From contig NZ_SNWE01000017.1 in the NCBI RefSeq assembly GCF_004362395.1, forward strand, positions 26,142 through 90,141: a stretch of 64,000 nucleotides of DNA. Direction: 5' to 3'. A program made the translations under genes and the position numbers. Numbering within the stretch: the stretch's first letter is position 1; every line of letters starts with the position of its first letter. Source of the stretch: Salegentibacter sp. 24 (GTDB taxonomy: Bacteria > Bacteroidota > Bacteroidia > Flavobacteriales > Flavobacteriaceae). This document shows positions 36,343 to 45,376 of this stretch, piece by piece. Under the pieces are notes generated by a model. It worked only from the letters and a program-made list of their open reading frames with translations. It did not search any database and was not told where the DNA came from.

Positions 36343-36759
36343 ATGAAATCATTTTTCCATAAAATATTATCTGTAGCCTTAGCGAGCTTGGTATTTGTTA
36401 CCACTATGTCGTTTACTGTAGATATGCATTATTGTGGAGATTCTTTGGTTGATTTTGCTTTATTTCATAATGCTCAAACCTGTGGAATGGAAAATCAATC
36501 ATCCCAAAAAAGTTGTGAAGCAGGTTTTTCGGAAAAATCTTGCTGTTCAGATGCACAAATAGCGAATGACGGTCAAGATGATTTAAAAACATCTTACACC
36601 AATTTAAGCTTTGAGCATCAAGCCTTTGTTGCTACTTTCTTTTATACTTATATTAATCTTTTTGATGGACTGGATAAGAACATTGTTCCATTTAGAGATT
36701 ATACACCTCCTTATCTTGTAAGGAACGTACAAAAACTACACGAAACTTATTTAATTTGA
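36343..36759 (+). CDS. HYC_CC_PP family protein (copy 2)
   Basis: The protein is 138 residues. The signal peptide (MKSFFHKILSVALASLVFVT) is followed by VDMHYCGDSLVDFALFHNAQ, EKSCCSD and C-terminal NIVPFRDYTPPYL, so HYC, CC and PP signatures are all present. It is divergently oriented to copy 1, with 247 bases between the two starts. It precedes the cusA gene by about 135 bases, separated by two inverted repeats. Probably an exported metal-binding accessory to the pump. Confidence 0.88.
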   Translation: MKSFFHKILSVALASLVFVTTMSFTVDMHYCGDSLVDFALFHNAQTCGMENQSSQKSCEAGFSEKSCCSDAQIANDGQDDLKTSYTNLSFEHQAFVATFFYTYINLFDGLDKNIVPFRDYTPPYLVRNVQKLHETYLI

Positions 36760-36769
36760 TTTTAAACAG

Positions 36770-36789
36770 TTTCCGATAATTATCGGAAA
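36770..36789. repeat. 20-bp perfect palindrome upstream of cusA (site 1)
   Basis: TTTCCGATAATTATCGGAAA is a perfect inverted repeat, 10 bases after the stop of the HYC_CC_PP gene. A near copy lies 50 bases on (36840-36858). It could be an operator for a dimeric regulator, or a small hairpin ending the upstream transcript. Confidence 0.6.
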
Positions 36790-36839
36790 GATTTGCTCTA
36801 TGGTTACTTCCATCTTGGGCTTACTTTGTTGTGTTTAAT

Positions 36840-36858
36840 TTTCTGATATTATCAGAAA
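36840..36858. repeat. 19-bp inverted repeat upstream of cusA (site 2)
   Basis: TTTCTGATA and TATCAGAAA flank a single T. It has the same pattern as site 1, with matched changes in both arms (C-to-T in one, G-to-A in the other) that keep the dyad intact. That compensation argues for a selected site. It ends 36 bases before the cusA ATG, where an operator would overlap the promoter. Confidence 0.6.
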
Positions 36859-36894
36859 GTTATTCAATGTATAACTGTTTAATTATCAATAAAG

Positions 36895-39800
36895 ATGCTA
36901 AATAAAGGCATAAAATTTCTTATAGAAAACAAACTAGTAGCAATTATCCTCCTAGTCCTTTTTGTAGGCTGGGGCGTGGTAAATGCCCCTTTTAATTGGG
37001 AAACCGGTTTAATTCCGCGCGATCCCGTGGCGGTAGATGCCATCCCCGATATTGGCGAGAATCAACAAATTGTCTTTACCAAATGGGAGGGGAAATCCCC
37101 CCAGGATATAGAAGACCAGATTACCTATCCCCTTACTACTTCGCTCCTGGGAATTCCCGGTGTGAAAACCATCCGGAGTTCCTCTATGTTTGGGTTTTCC
37201 AGTATTTATATCATTTTTGAAGAGGATATTGAGTTTTACTGGAGCCGTAGCCGGATTTTGGAAAAACTCAATTCCCTGCCGGCAAACCTGCTTCCCGAAG
37301 GTGTAAACCCTGCCCTGGGTCCCGATGCTACCGGGCTGGGCCAGGTTTTTTGGTACACCTTAGAAGGACGTGACAAAGATGGCAATGTTACCGGGGGCTG
37401 GGATTTGCACGAACTGCGAAGCATTCAGGATTATTATGTGAAATATGGACTTTCCGGTGCCAGCGGGGTTTCCGAAGTTGCATCCATAGGTGGCTATGTG
37501 CAGGAATATCAGGTAGATGTGGATCCCGAACTGATGCGTCAATACGATATTTCCCTGGCACAGGTGGTAAAGGCCGTAAAGGAAACCAACCGTGATATTG
37601 GTGCACAAACCTTGGAAATAAATCAGGCCGAATATTTGGTACGTGGGCTGGGCTACGTTCAGGAAATAGAAGATATTGAAAATGCCGTGGTAACTTCAGA
37701 AGAATTTACCAGTATCAAAATAAGCGACATTGCCAAAGTAAACCTGGGTCCGGAAACCCGCCGTGGTATCCTGGACAAAGAAGGTGCCGAGGTGGTTGGC
37801 GGAGTGGTTGTGGCTCGTTATGGCGCAAATCCGCTGGAAGTAATCAATAATGTAAAGGATAAAATAAATGAACTTAGCCCCGGCCTGCCCACCAAGGTGC
37901 TGGAAGATGGTCGCGAGTCGCAGGTAACTATTGTTCCATTTTACGATCGTACGCAACTGATTCAGGAAACCCTGGGCACGCTTAATGAAGCCCTTACATT
38001 GGAAATCCTGATTACGGTACTCGTAATTATCGTTATGGTTTTTAACCTACGGGCCTCCATCCTCATTTCCGGTTTATTGCCAGTAGCGGTTTTAATGGTC
38101 TTTATCTCGATGAAGTTCTTTAATGTCGATGCCAATATCGTGGCCCTTTCCGGTATTGCCATTGCTATTGGGACCATGGTGGATGTGGGCGTGATCTTAT
38201 CTGAAAATATCATCCGGCATCTCGATCAGGACAAAGAACGGAAATATTTGACCACGAATGAAATCGTGTACAATGCCACTGCCGAGGTTTCCGGGGCAAT
38301 TATGACGGCCGTGCTTACCACCATTATCAGTTTCCTTCCCGTCTTTACTATGGTGGGGGCAGAGGGGAAACTGTTCCGCCCACTGGCATTTACCAAGACC
38401 ATGGCACTGGTGGCTTCCCTAGTGGTTGCGCTTTTCCTTATTCCGCCATTTGCCGCATCTTTCTTTAAGAAACGGACCCGGCGTACTTCCGCGGGCTGGG
38501 TAATACAGGGGATTCTGATAATTGCAGGGCTTACCGCTATTGTTTTTGGATATTTCATCGGTATTGTCCTAATTGCTTTTGGCGTAACCGGAATACTGCT
38601 TCTTAAAAAGAAAATTAGTTCCAAAAGATCAAATGTTATCAATATAGCTATTTCGGCTTTCGCCATAGTGCTACTTTTAGCCGAGTATTGGCGTCCGTTG
38701 GGTCTGGAAAAAAGTGTTTTCTGGAATTTTATTGTGGTAGGGATTATATCCTTTGGTTTGCTGGGTGTTTTTGCCCTGTTCCAAAAATTTTATACCCGCA
38801 TCCTCAATTGGGCCTTGCGCAATAAGTTGTTGTTCTTGTCGGTGCCCACCGTTTTGGTTATTCTCGGTTTTATGATTATGCGCAACATTGGGCAGGAATT
38901 TATGCCCTCACTCAATGAAGGCTCCTTCTTGTTGATGCCCACTTCGCTGCCCCATGCAGGTGTAGAGGAGAACAAGCGGGTCTTGCAGCAGCTGGATATG
39001 GCCGTGGCCGCTATCCCGGAAATCGAGACCGTGGTGGGCAAAGCCGGCCGCACAGAGTCAGCTCTCGATCCCGCGCCGCTTTCTATGTATGAAAACGTCA
39101 TTCAGTATAAATCGGAATATATGCTGAATGAAGACGGTGAGCGACAGCGCTACCGGGTAAATGAAGATGGTTTGTTTTTGCTGAAAAACGGAAAACTGGC
39201 GATAAATCCAAGTTTAGAGGTGGACGAAGATGCAGCTGGCAGTTATAATGACAGCGAAATCGTGGAATTCCACCGCGTAAAAAACAAACAGCTCATTCCA
39301 GATGATGACGGGGAATATTACCGTAACTGGCGCCCCGAAATAGAGTCGCCAGATGATATCTGGAACGAGATCACCGCCGCCACCAAGCTGCCGGGGGTAA
39401 CCTCGGCGCCCAAGCTCCAGCCCATCGAGACACGGCTGGTAATGCTTCAAACGGGGATGCGCGCACCTATGGGAATCAAAGTGCAGGGGCAAAACCTTCG
39501 ACAAATAGAAGATTTTGGACTCCAACTGGAAGACCTGTTAAAGCAAGTGGAAGGTGTAAAAGACGAAGCCGTTTTTGCCGACCGTATTGTTGGAAAACCT
39601 TACCTGCTTCTTGATATCAAGCGTGAACGTTTGGCTCGTTATGGTATTAGCATAGAAGAAGTTCAGCAACTTTTGGAGGTTGCTGTGGGAGGAAAACGCC
39701 TAAGTCAAACGGTGGAAGGACGCGAACGCTACGGTGTACGCGTGCGCTACCCAAGGGAATTGCGGGACAGCCCGGAAGATATGGGTAATATCTATGTTCC

Positions 39801-40677
39801 GGTTGAGGGCGGCTCGCCGGTGCCGTTAGATGAGTTGGTAGATATCCGTTACGAGCAGGGGCCGCAGATAATAAAGAGTGAAGATACCTTCCTTATTGGC
39901 TATGTGCTTTTCGATAAACTCGATGGTTTTGCCGAAGTGGATGTAGTAGAAAATGCCCAGGCCCTTATTCAGGATAAAATCAATAACGGGGAGCTTAGCG
40001 TGCCCAAAGGCCTCAGTTATAAATTCACGGGGACTTATGAAAACCAGATTCGCGCTGAAAAGACGCTTAGCATTGTGGTGCCATTGGCACTGATGATTAT
40101 CTTTTTGATCCTGTACTTTCAGTTTCAAAAAGTTTCTACCTCGCTTATGATCTTTAGTGGGATCCTCGTGGCTTTTGCTGGCGGGTTTATCCTTATTTGG
40201 CTCTATGGTCAGGGTTGGTTCCTGAATTTCGATTTTTTTGGCGAAAACCTTCGGGATATGTTTCAGATAAAAACCATAAACCTGAGTGTGGCGGTATGGG
40301 TAGGCTTTATCGCCCTCTTTGGCATTGCGACCGATGATGGCGTTGTAATGGGGACCTACCTTACCCAAACTTTTGACCGGAACGAGCCCAAGAGCCGAAA
40401 GGAAATCCGTAAATCGGTGGTGGAAGCAGGGTCCAAGCGTGTTCGCCCCGCCTTGATGACCACGGCTACAACAATCCTGGCACTCCTGCCCGTGCTTACG
40501 TCCTCGGGGCGTGGCAGCGATATTATGATCCCTATGGCCATCCCCGCCGTTGGTGGTATGTCTATAGCATTAATCACATTGTTTGTAGTACCGGTGTTAT
40601 TTAGTTGGAGAAAAGAAGCCGGCATAAAAACCCTGGAGACGGCGAATAATGACAAGAGAATTGAAAATAGAAAATAG
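36895..40677 (+). CDS. cusA: CusA/CzcA-family heavy-metal efflux RND transporter
   Basis: The protein is 1260 residues, about 200 longer than E. coli CusA. The first helix (NKLVAIILLVLFVGWGVVNA) leads to VDAIPDIGENQQIV and TKWEGKSPQDIEDQITYPL, typical of the family. Proton-relay helix 4 reads GIAIAIGTMVDVGVILSENI. The extra length includes additional hydrophobic segments after the first membrane block (about residues 535-625) and an acidic periplasmic insert (about 740-820). It is the inner-membrane pump of a tripartite Cu(I)/Ag(I)-type system. The gene has visibly higher GC than its surroundings. Confidence 0.95.
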   Translation: MLNKGIKFLIENKLVAIILLVLFVGWGVVNAPFNWETGLIPRDPVAVDAIPDIGENQQIVFTKWEGKSPQDIEDQITYPLTTSLLGIPGVKTIRSSSMFGFSSIYIIFEEDIEFYWSRSRILEKLNSLPANLLPEGVNPALGPDATGLGQVFWYTLEGRDKDGNVTGGWDLHELRSIQDYYVKYGLSGASGVSEVASIGGYVQEYQVDVDPELMRQYDISLAQVVKAVKETNRDIGAQTLEINQAEYLVRGLGYVQEIEDIENAVVTSEEFTSIKISDIAKVNLGPETRRGILDKEGAEVVGGVVVARYGANPLEVINNVKDKINELSPGLPTKVLEDGRESQVTIVPFYDRTQLIQETLGTLNEALTLEILITVLVIIVMVFNLRASILISGLLPVAVLMVFISMKFFNVDANIVALSGIAIAIGTMVDVGVILSENIIRHLDQDKERKYLTTNEIVYNATAEVSGAIMTAVLTTIISFLPVFTMVGAEGKLFRPLAFTKTMALVASLVVALFLIPPFAASFFKKRTRRTSAGWVIQGILIIAGLTAIVFGYFIGIVLIAFGVTGILLLKKKISSKRSNVINIAISAFAIVLLLAEYWRPLGLEKSVFWNFIVVGIISFGLLGVFALFQKFYTRILNWALRNKLLFLSVPTVLVILGFMIMRNIGQEFMPSLNEGSFLLMPTSLPHAGVEENKRVLQQLDMAVAAIPEIETVVGKAGRTESALDPAPLSMYENVIQYKSEYMLNEDGERQRYRVNEDGLFLLKNGKLAINPSLEVDEDAAGSYNDSEIVEFHRVKNKQLIPDDDGEYYRNWRPEIESPDDIWNEITAATKLPGVTSAPKLQPIETRLVMLQTGMRAPMGIKVQGQNLRQIEDFGLQLEDLLKQVEGVKDEAVFADRIVGKPYLLLDIKRERLARYGISIEEVQQLLEVAVGGKRLSQTVEGRERYGVRVRYPRELRDSPEDMGNIYVPVEGGSPVPLDELVDIRYEQGPQIIKSEDTFLIGYVLFDKLDGFAEVDVVENAQALIQDKINNGELSVPKGLSYKFTGTYENQIRAEKTLSIVVPLALMIIFLILYFQFQKVSTSLMIFSGILVAFAGGFILIWLYGQGWFLNFDFFGENLRDMFQIKTINLSVAVWVGFIALFGIATDDGVVMGTYLTQTFDRNEPKSRKEIRKSVVEAGSKRVRPALMTTATTILALLPVLTSSGRGSDIMIPMAIPAVGGMSIALITLFVVPVLFSWRKEAGIKTLETANNDKRIENRK

Positions 40678-40693
40678 AAGAAAGCCTTTTACT

Positions 40694-41950
40694 ATGAAAT
40701 CAAAAGATATTTTAATAATAAAATTGAATAGAAGAAGCGGAATGCTAGCGGTGATTGTCTCTCTTTTCTTTTTTCTTACAGGAACAGCCCAGCAGCTCCA
40801 GCCTTACCTTACCCAGGCTTTGGAAAATAACCCGAAGATACAGGCGTTTGAACTGCGTTATGAAACGGCCCGGGAGAGGATTGAAGAAGTTGGGGTACTC
40901 CCGGAAACCCAGTTCAGCGTAGGCTATTTTGCCAGCGAACCAGAGACCCGAACGGGCCCACAGCAGTACAAACTATCGGTGCAACAAATGATTCCGTGGT
41001 TTGGGACTATCACGGCAAGGGAGAATTATGCATCAAGCCTTGCCGATGCCCAATATGTGGAAATCGCCACGGCCCAGAGGCAACTGCTGCTAAATGTGGC
41101 CGAAAATTATTACAGGCTTTATGCCATTAGGGCAAAGCAACGCGTATTGGAGGAAAATATAGACCTGCTGGAAGCCTATGAGCAGCTTGCACTTACTTCC
41201 CTTGAAGTGAACCAAGCTTCATCGGTAGATGTGCTTCGCCTGCAAATGCGGCAAAACCAGCTACGGGAACGTTTTGAAAACTTCGATGAAGAATTTAAGG
41301 CGGAAAAAGTCACTTTCAATACCCTGCTCAATACTGAACCCGGTGCCGCGGTAGAAGTTTATGACTCCCTGGCGGTGCCAAAGGAAGACCCAGTACAGTT
41401 GCCAGAAGTGCCACAGGTGCACCCGGAGTTGTTGCGTTTTGACAAGCTGTATGAATCGGTAGGAGAAGCAGAAAAAATGAACCGAAAGGAAGCCCTGCCC
41501 GATCTGGGATTTGGCCTGGATTATGTTTCGGTGGGGGAAGCTACCGCGATGGAAGCCCCGGACAGCGGGAAAGACATCCTGATGCCGATGGTTTCGATCA
41601 CGATTCCAATTTTCGGCAATAAATATAAATCGGTTACCCGGCAGAACGAACTGAAGCAACGCGAGCTCAATGCACAACGGAAGAACCGGCATAATGAGTT
41701 GGTGTCGCGCCTGGAAGCCGCGGTGAGCAATAGGGCAGAGGCACGCATAAGCTACCGTACCCAGCTGCTCAACATCGAGCAAGCCAATGATGCCGAAGAA
41801 ATCCTCAGGCGGAATTACGAAACCGGTACCATAGATTTTAATGATGTGCTGGACGTACAGGAGTTACAGCTAAATTTTCAGCTGAATCTGATAGAAGCAG
41901 TAAAAAACTATTACCAGGCTAGTGCAAACATCAATTATTTAAGTGAATAA
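40694..41950 (+). CDS. cusC: TolC-family outer-membrane efflux protein (CusC-like)
   Basis: The preferred start at 40694 (MKSKDILIIKLNRRSG) gives 418 residues and lies 16 bases after the cusA stop; an ATG at 40649 would overlap cusA. A signal segment (MLAVIVSLFFFLTGTAQ) is followed by the long alpha-helical pattern of TolC proteins, with LTQALENNPKIQAFELRYET and, near the end, EEILRRNYETGTIDFNDVLD. It forms the trimeric outer-membrane exit duct for the pump. High-GC codon usage matches cusA. Confidence 0.9.
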   Translation: MKSKDILIIKLNRRSGMLAVIVSLFFFLTGTAQQLQPYLTQALENNPKIQAFELRYETARERIEEVGVLPETQFSVGYFASEPETRTGPQQYKLSVQQMIPWFGTITARENYASSLADAQYVEIATAQRQLLLNVAENYYRLYAIRAKQRVLEENIDLLEAYEQLALTSLEVNQASSVDVLRLQMRQNQLRERFENFDEEFKAEKVTFNTLLNTEPGAAVEVYDSLAVPKEDPVQLPEVPQVHPELLRFDKLYESVGEAEKMNRKEALPDLGFGLDYVSVGEATAMEAPDSGKDILMPMVSITIPIFGNKYKSVTRQNELKQRELNAQRKNRHNELVSRLEAAVSNRAEARISYRTQLLNIEQANDAEEILRRNYETGTIDFNDVLDVQELQLNFQLNLIEAVKNYYQASANINYLSE

Positions 41951-41975
41951 TTCAGAATAAATTAAAACAAAAACG

Positions 41976-43805
41976 ATGAAGAAATATATCATTTACACCG
42001 GATTACTGCTAGGAGGACTGCTCCTGGGCTATCTGTTTTTTGGTGGCAATTCGTCTGAAAAAAATGTCGAAACAGCCACTACAGAAGAACATAATCACGA
42101 GCAGGAAAACCAGCTGTGGACCTGCTCTATGCACCCGCAGATTATGCAGCCCGAACCTGGCGATTGTCCCATTTGCGGGATGGATCTTATCCCTGCCGAG
42201 AGTGGTGGTGGCGAAGTTGGGCCGCAACAAATAGAAATGTCTGAAACCGCCCTGGCACTGGCCAATATCCACACCATGGAAATAGGCGATAGCCTCTCCG
42301 GGGAACACGATTTGGTACTTTCAGGGAAAATCGTGAAGAATGAAGAAGCAAAAAGTGTGCAGGCTTCATATTTTGGAGGCAGAATAGAAAACCTTTATAT
42401 AAATTACACCGGGGAGGAAGTACGCCGCGGACAGGTGCTGGCCACTATTTATTCCCCAGAGCTGGTCTCTGCCCAGCAGGAATTGCTTACCGCTGCGGGG
42501 ATGAAGGACTCTCAGTCCCGGTTATACGAATCTGTACGCCGAAAATTGAAATTATGGAAACTCAGCGACAAGCAAATTGAAGAAATTGAAGCTTCTGGGG
42601 AAGTTAAAGAATATTTCCCTATTTATGCTACGGTTTCAGGTACGGTGACCGAAAAACTGGTGGAAGAAGGTGATTATGTAGAGCAGGGCCAGTCCCTTTA
42701 TGAGATTGCCAACCTTAGTATTGTATGGGCACAATTTGATGCTTATGAAAACCAGATTGCCCAGCTTGAAGAAGGGCAACAGATTAGCGTGACTGCCAAT
42801 GCCTTGCCGGGAAAAGAATATGAAGTGCCCATTACTTTTATTGAACCACTGCTTAATACTGCCACCCGTACGGTAACTGTACGTGCAGTCCTGCCCAATA
42901 AGGAAGGTCGTCTAAAACCCGGAATGTTCGTGCGTGGAAAAGTGGCACCGGCCAAGAAAAAAAATGCAGATATTGAAGAACCTCAGCTTATTACAGTGCC
43001 AAAATCGGCCGTGATGTGGACCGGGGAACGTTCGCTGGTTTACGTACAACCCAATCCAGACAGGCCTGTCTTTGAAATGAGGGAAGTGAGCCTGGGTGCC
43101 GCAGCGGGTGGTAATTATGCGGTTACAGATGGCTTGAGTACCGGAGAGCGCATTGTGGTAAACGGTGCCTTTACCGTAGATGCTGCCGCACAACTCCAGG
43201 GCAAAAAGTCTATGATGAACAAGGACGGAGGCAAGACATCTACCGGTCACGAGGGCCACGCCGGTATGGACATGGCAGGTAGCGAGGGTAATGCCAATAT
43301 GGAAACGGCAGGAACCGGCAACGTTGACCATACCGAAATGCAGGAACGCATCGTGGTACCTGAAGAGTTCACCAACCAGCTAAATGGCGTTTTTGATCAA
43401 TATTTGAAGTTGAAAAACGCCCTGGTGGAAGATGAGGCCAAAACCGCCCAAGCAACTGCAAATAAAGTACTGGAAGCAATGAACAAGATAGATATGAGTC
43501 TTTTAGAGGATCGTGAAGCTCACGACCACTGGATGCTGATTTCAAAAGAAGTAATTGGTGCTGCGGAAAAAATAACGGAGAGTGAAGATATTTCTACTCA
43601 GCGGGATCATTTTAAACACCTGTCTGCCCATTTGAGCAAAGCGATGCAACTTTTTGGAGTGGGACAGACCGTTTATAAGCAATTTTGCCCTATGGCAGAT
43701 GACAATGCGGGAGCCTACTGGCTCAGCCGTTCAGAAGAGATCAAAAACCCTTATTACGGTAGCGCAATGTTAACCTGCGGCGAAATCGTGGAAACTATAA
43801 ACTAA
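41976..43805 (+). CDS. cusB: CusB-like periplasmic adaptor with HMBD and C-terminal DUF3347
   Basis: The protein is 609 residues. One N-terminal helix (YIIYTGLLLGGLLLGYLFFG) anchors it. A heavy-metal-binding domain follows (WTCSMHPQIMQPEPGDCPIC, about residues 47-66), then the HlyD adaptor body with NLYINYTGEEVRRGQVLATI and AVMWTGERSLVYVQPNPDRP. A His/Met-rich linker (about 410-445) leads to a DUF3347 domain (about 450-609) ending FCPMADDNAGAYWLSRS and NPYYGSAMLTCGEI. It joins CusA and CusC across the periplasm. The DUF3347 tail is shared with separate proteins in this locus. Confidence 0.93.
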   Translation: MKKYIIYTGLLLGGLLLGYLFFGGNSSEKNVETATTEEHNHEQENQLWTCSMHPQIMQPEPGDCPICGMDLIPAESGGGEVGPQQIEMSETALALANIHTMEIGDSLSGEHDLVLSGKIVKNEEAKSVQASYFGGRIENLYINYTGEEVRRGQVLATIYSPELVSAQQELLTAAGMKDSQSRLYESVRRKLKLWKLSDKQIEEIEASGEVKEYFPIYATVSGTVTEKLVEEGDYVEQGQSLYEIANLSIVWAQFDAYENQIAQLEEGQQISVTANALPGKEYEVPITFIEPLLNTATRTVTVRAVLPNKEGRLKPGMFVRGKVAPAKKKNADIEEPQLITVPKSAVMWTGERSLVYVQPNPDRPVFEMREVSLGAAAGGNYAVTDGLSTGERIVVNGAFTVDAAAQLQGKKSMMNKDGGKTSTGHEGHAGMDMAGSEGNANMETAGTGNVDHTEMQERIVVPEEFTNQLNGVFDQYLKLKNALVEDEAKTAQATANKVLEAMNKIDMSLLEDREAHDHWMLISKEVIGAAEKITESEDISTQRDHFKHLSAHLSKAMQLFGVGQTVYKQFCPMADDNAGAYWLSRSEEIKNPYYGSAMLTCGEIVETIN

Positions 43806-43848
43806 AGCAGGGAAGAACAAATTTTTATAACCTTTAAAACCTATTAAG

Positions 43849-44361
43849 ATGAAAAGAACAATGATGATGCTCCTTCTAACTTTGTTAAGCATGGGAGTTT
43901 ATGCACAACACGACCACGACAATATGGCTGGTCATGGTGAAGAAATGCAAATGTCGCCTAAGTTCAAAGACAAAGATCTGGGCGCTGCTTATGAACATTA
44001 CCTATTGGTAAAGGACGCTTTAGTGGCTTCAAATGATGCAAAGGCCGCCAAGCATTCGATGAAACTCGAGAAAACTTTGGCAAAAGTGGAAAATGCTGAG
44101 ACGGCTCGCAAAGAAGCTTCGCAAATGGCCGGTGCCACTTCTCTGGAAGACCAACGTGACAATTTTAATGCTCTTAGCGATGCAATGTTGAAACTGGTTA
44201 AAAATGGGAAGCTTGCCAAAGGTGAAATTTACCTGGAATATTGCCCTATGGCAAACTCTAATAAAGGCGGCTATTGGCTTTCCAATGAAAAGGCGATCAA
44301 GAACCCATATATGGGCCAAAAAATGCTGAAATGTGGTAGTGTAAAAGAAACTATCAATTAA
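43849..44361 (+). CDS. Secreted DUF3347 protein (copy 2)
   Basis: The protein is 170 residues. The signal peptide (MKRTMMMLLLTLLSMGVYAQ) is followed by His/Met residues (HDHDNMAGHGEEMQM) and one DUF3347 domain ending YCPMANSNKGGYWLSNEKA, NPYMGQKMLKCGSVKETIN. It is most like the C-terminal domain of the CusB protein encoded 43 bases upstream. It is probably a periplasmic helical-bundle protein with conserved Cys and Met as possible copper ligands; function unproven. Confidence 0.88.
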   Translation: MKRTMMMLLLTLLSMGVYAQHDHDNMAGHGEEMQMSPKFKDKDLGAAYEHYLLVKDALVASNDAKAAKHSMKLEKTLAKVENAETARKEASQMAGATSLEDQRDNFNALSDAMLKLVKNGKLAKGEIYLEYCPMANSNKGGYWLSNEKAIKNPYMGQKMLKCGSVKETIN

Positions 44362-44367
44362 TAAAGT

Positions 44368-44427
44368 CCTGCAAGGTATGGATAGACTCTTTTTTATAGG
44401 TCTATCCATTTTGCAGGCACAAAATTA
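44368..44427 (+). promoter_or_regulatory. Structured intergenic element A (long hairpin with conserved flanks)
   Basis: CCTGCAA pairs with TTGCAGG, and ATGGATAGAC pairs perfectly with GTCTATCCAT around a T-rich loop. It is preceded by TAAAGT and followed by CACAAAATTA. Element B at 46512-46588 shares both flanks. It stands between the DUF3347 stop and the next start, so it could be a terminator or a leader RNA. Confidence 0.55.
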
Positions 44428-44434
44428 GATTGAA

Positions 44435-44881
44435 ATGAAAAATACATTCAAAGTTCTAACAGCGGTATTTCTTCTGGCCGTGGTTTTTGGTGCTTGTAAC
44501 TCCTCTGGGGAGCAGCAAAAACAAAAAAAGCAAGACAAACTGGCTACAGAAATTAGTACAAGTACCGCCAATAAACAAACCTTTTCTTTAGATTTTCAGA
44601 TAGGAGACAAGTTGCCTAATGACCTGGTATGTATGGTAAACGATGCCTATATGGCCAAACCGCAAATCCCGGTTCCGGTAAACGGGAAAACCTATTATGG
44701 TTGCTGCGAGATGTGCGTGGGCACCTTGAACAACGAAGAATCTGCAAGGATGGCCACCGATCCCCAAACAGGGGAAAGAGTGGATAAAACCGAAGCTTTT
44801 ATTGTACTGCTTGACGCGAATGGCCGGGTTGGCTATTTTAATTCAGAAGCGAATTACACAGCTTACACAAAAAAGAGCTAG
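44435..44881 (+). CDS. TRASH/YHS-like metal-binding lipoprotein
   Basis: The protein is 148 residues. The signal peptide ends VVFGACNSSGEQ (lipobox Cys at residue 21). The core reads LPNDLVCMVNDAYMAKPQIP, VNGKTYYGCCEMCVGTLNNE and MATDPQTGERVDK. The CxM...YYGCCEMC pattern is that of TRASH/YHS-type metal-binding domains, which hold copper or other soft metals through Cys. It is probably an envelope copper-binding lipoprotein. It precedes the broken P-II gene. Confidence 0.8.
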   Translation: MKNTFKVLTAVFLLAVVFGACNSSGEQQKQKKQDKLATEISTSTANKQTFSLDFQIGDKLPNDLVCMVNDAYMAKPQIPVPVNGKTYYGCCEMCVGTLNNEESARMATDPQTGERVDKTEAFIVLLDANGRVGYFNSEANYTAYTKKS

Positions 44882-44918
44882 GCATAACAAAACTTATTTC
44901 AACTTAAATTTAGAAGAT

Positions 44919-45252
44919 ATGAATGAGATCAAAGCCTTTATCAGACCCGAAAGACTTAGTGAAGTGACCATGAATCTGCGGGAAGAAAACTTTTGTTGTT
45001 TTACCGTATTTCAAGGCGAGGGGGTTGGAGATTACACTGATTCCAAAACCGCTTCCCCCCAGTTTGAATTTTCCATTTATGCACAGCAAAGTCATTAAAA
45101 TGGAGATAGTGTTCGAAAAAGAGGATGTAGATAAAATTGTAAATATTATAAAAGTAAGTGCCCGTACTGGCAAAAGCGGGGACGGGCTCATCTATGTAAG
45201 CGACGTGGAACAGCGTATAAAAATAAGGACTGGGGAAAAGGAAAGCCGGTAA
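44919..45252 (+). pseudogene. P-II (GlnB-like) regulator broken by a +1 frameshift in a C6 run
   Basis: Frame one from the ATG at 44919 reads MNEIKAFIRPERLSEVTMNL, then CCFTVFQGEGVGDYTD, typical of P-II proteins. At the run of six C (45055-45060) homology jumps to another frame: SLNFPFMHSKVIKMEI, VNIIKVSARTGKSGDGLIYV and QRIKIRTGEK. Removing one C gives a continuous 110-residue P-II protein. Such metal-locus P-II relatives are trimeric sensors. The lesion may be real, a phase-variable slip, or a sequencing error. Confidence 0.8.
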
Positions 45253-45376
45253 GTGCTTTTTTTGTTTCCGGTCGAACAACCAAGTAAAATACTAAGTTCC
45301 GGGCTGTGTTTTATGGCATCCGGAAAATTTAATTAATTGCAGTAACAGAAATATCAACCTTTTAAAAACAAGAAAA

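Noticed and set aside
39826..40368. 180-codon minus-strand open frame inside cusA
   Set aside because: Lies fully within a strongly conserved RND gene; residue pattern is not protein-like for any family.
42912..43331. 139-codon minus-strand open frame inside cusB
   Set aside because: Antisense to the conserved adaptor and DUF3347 linker; composition reflects high GC, which lengthens chance frames.
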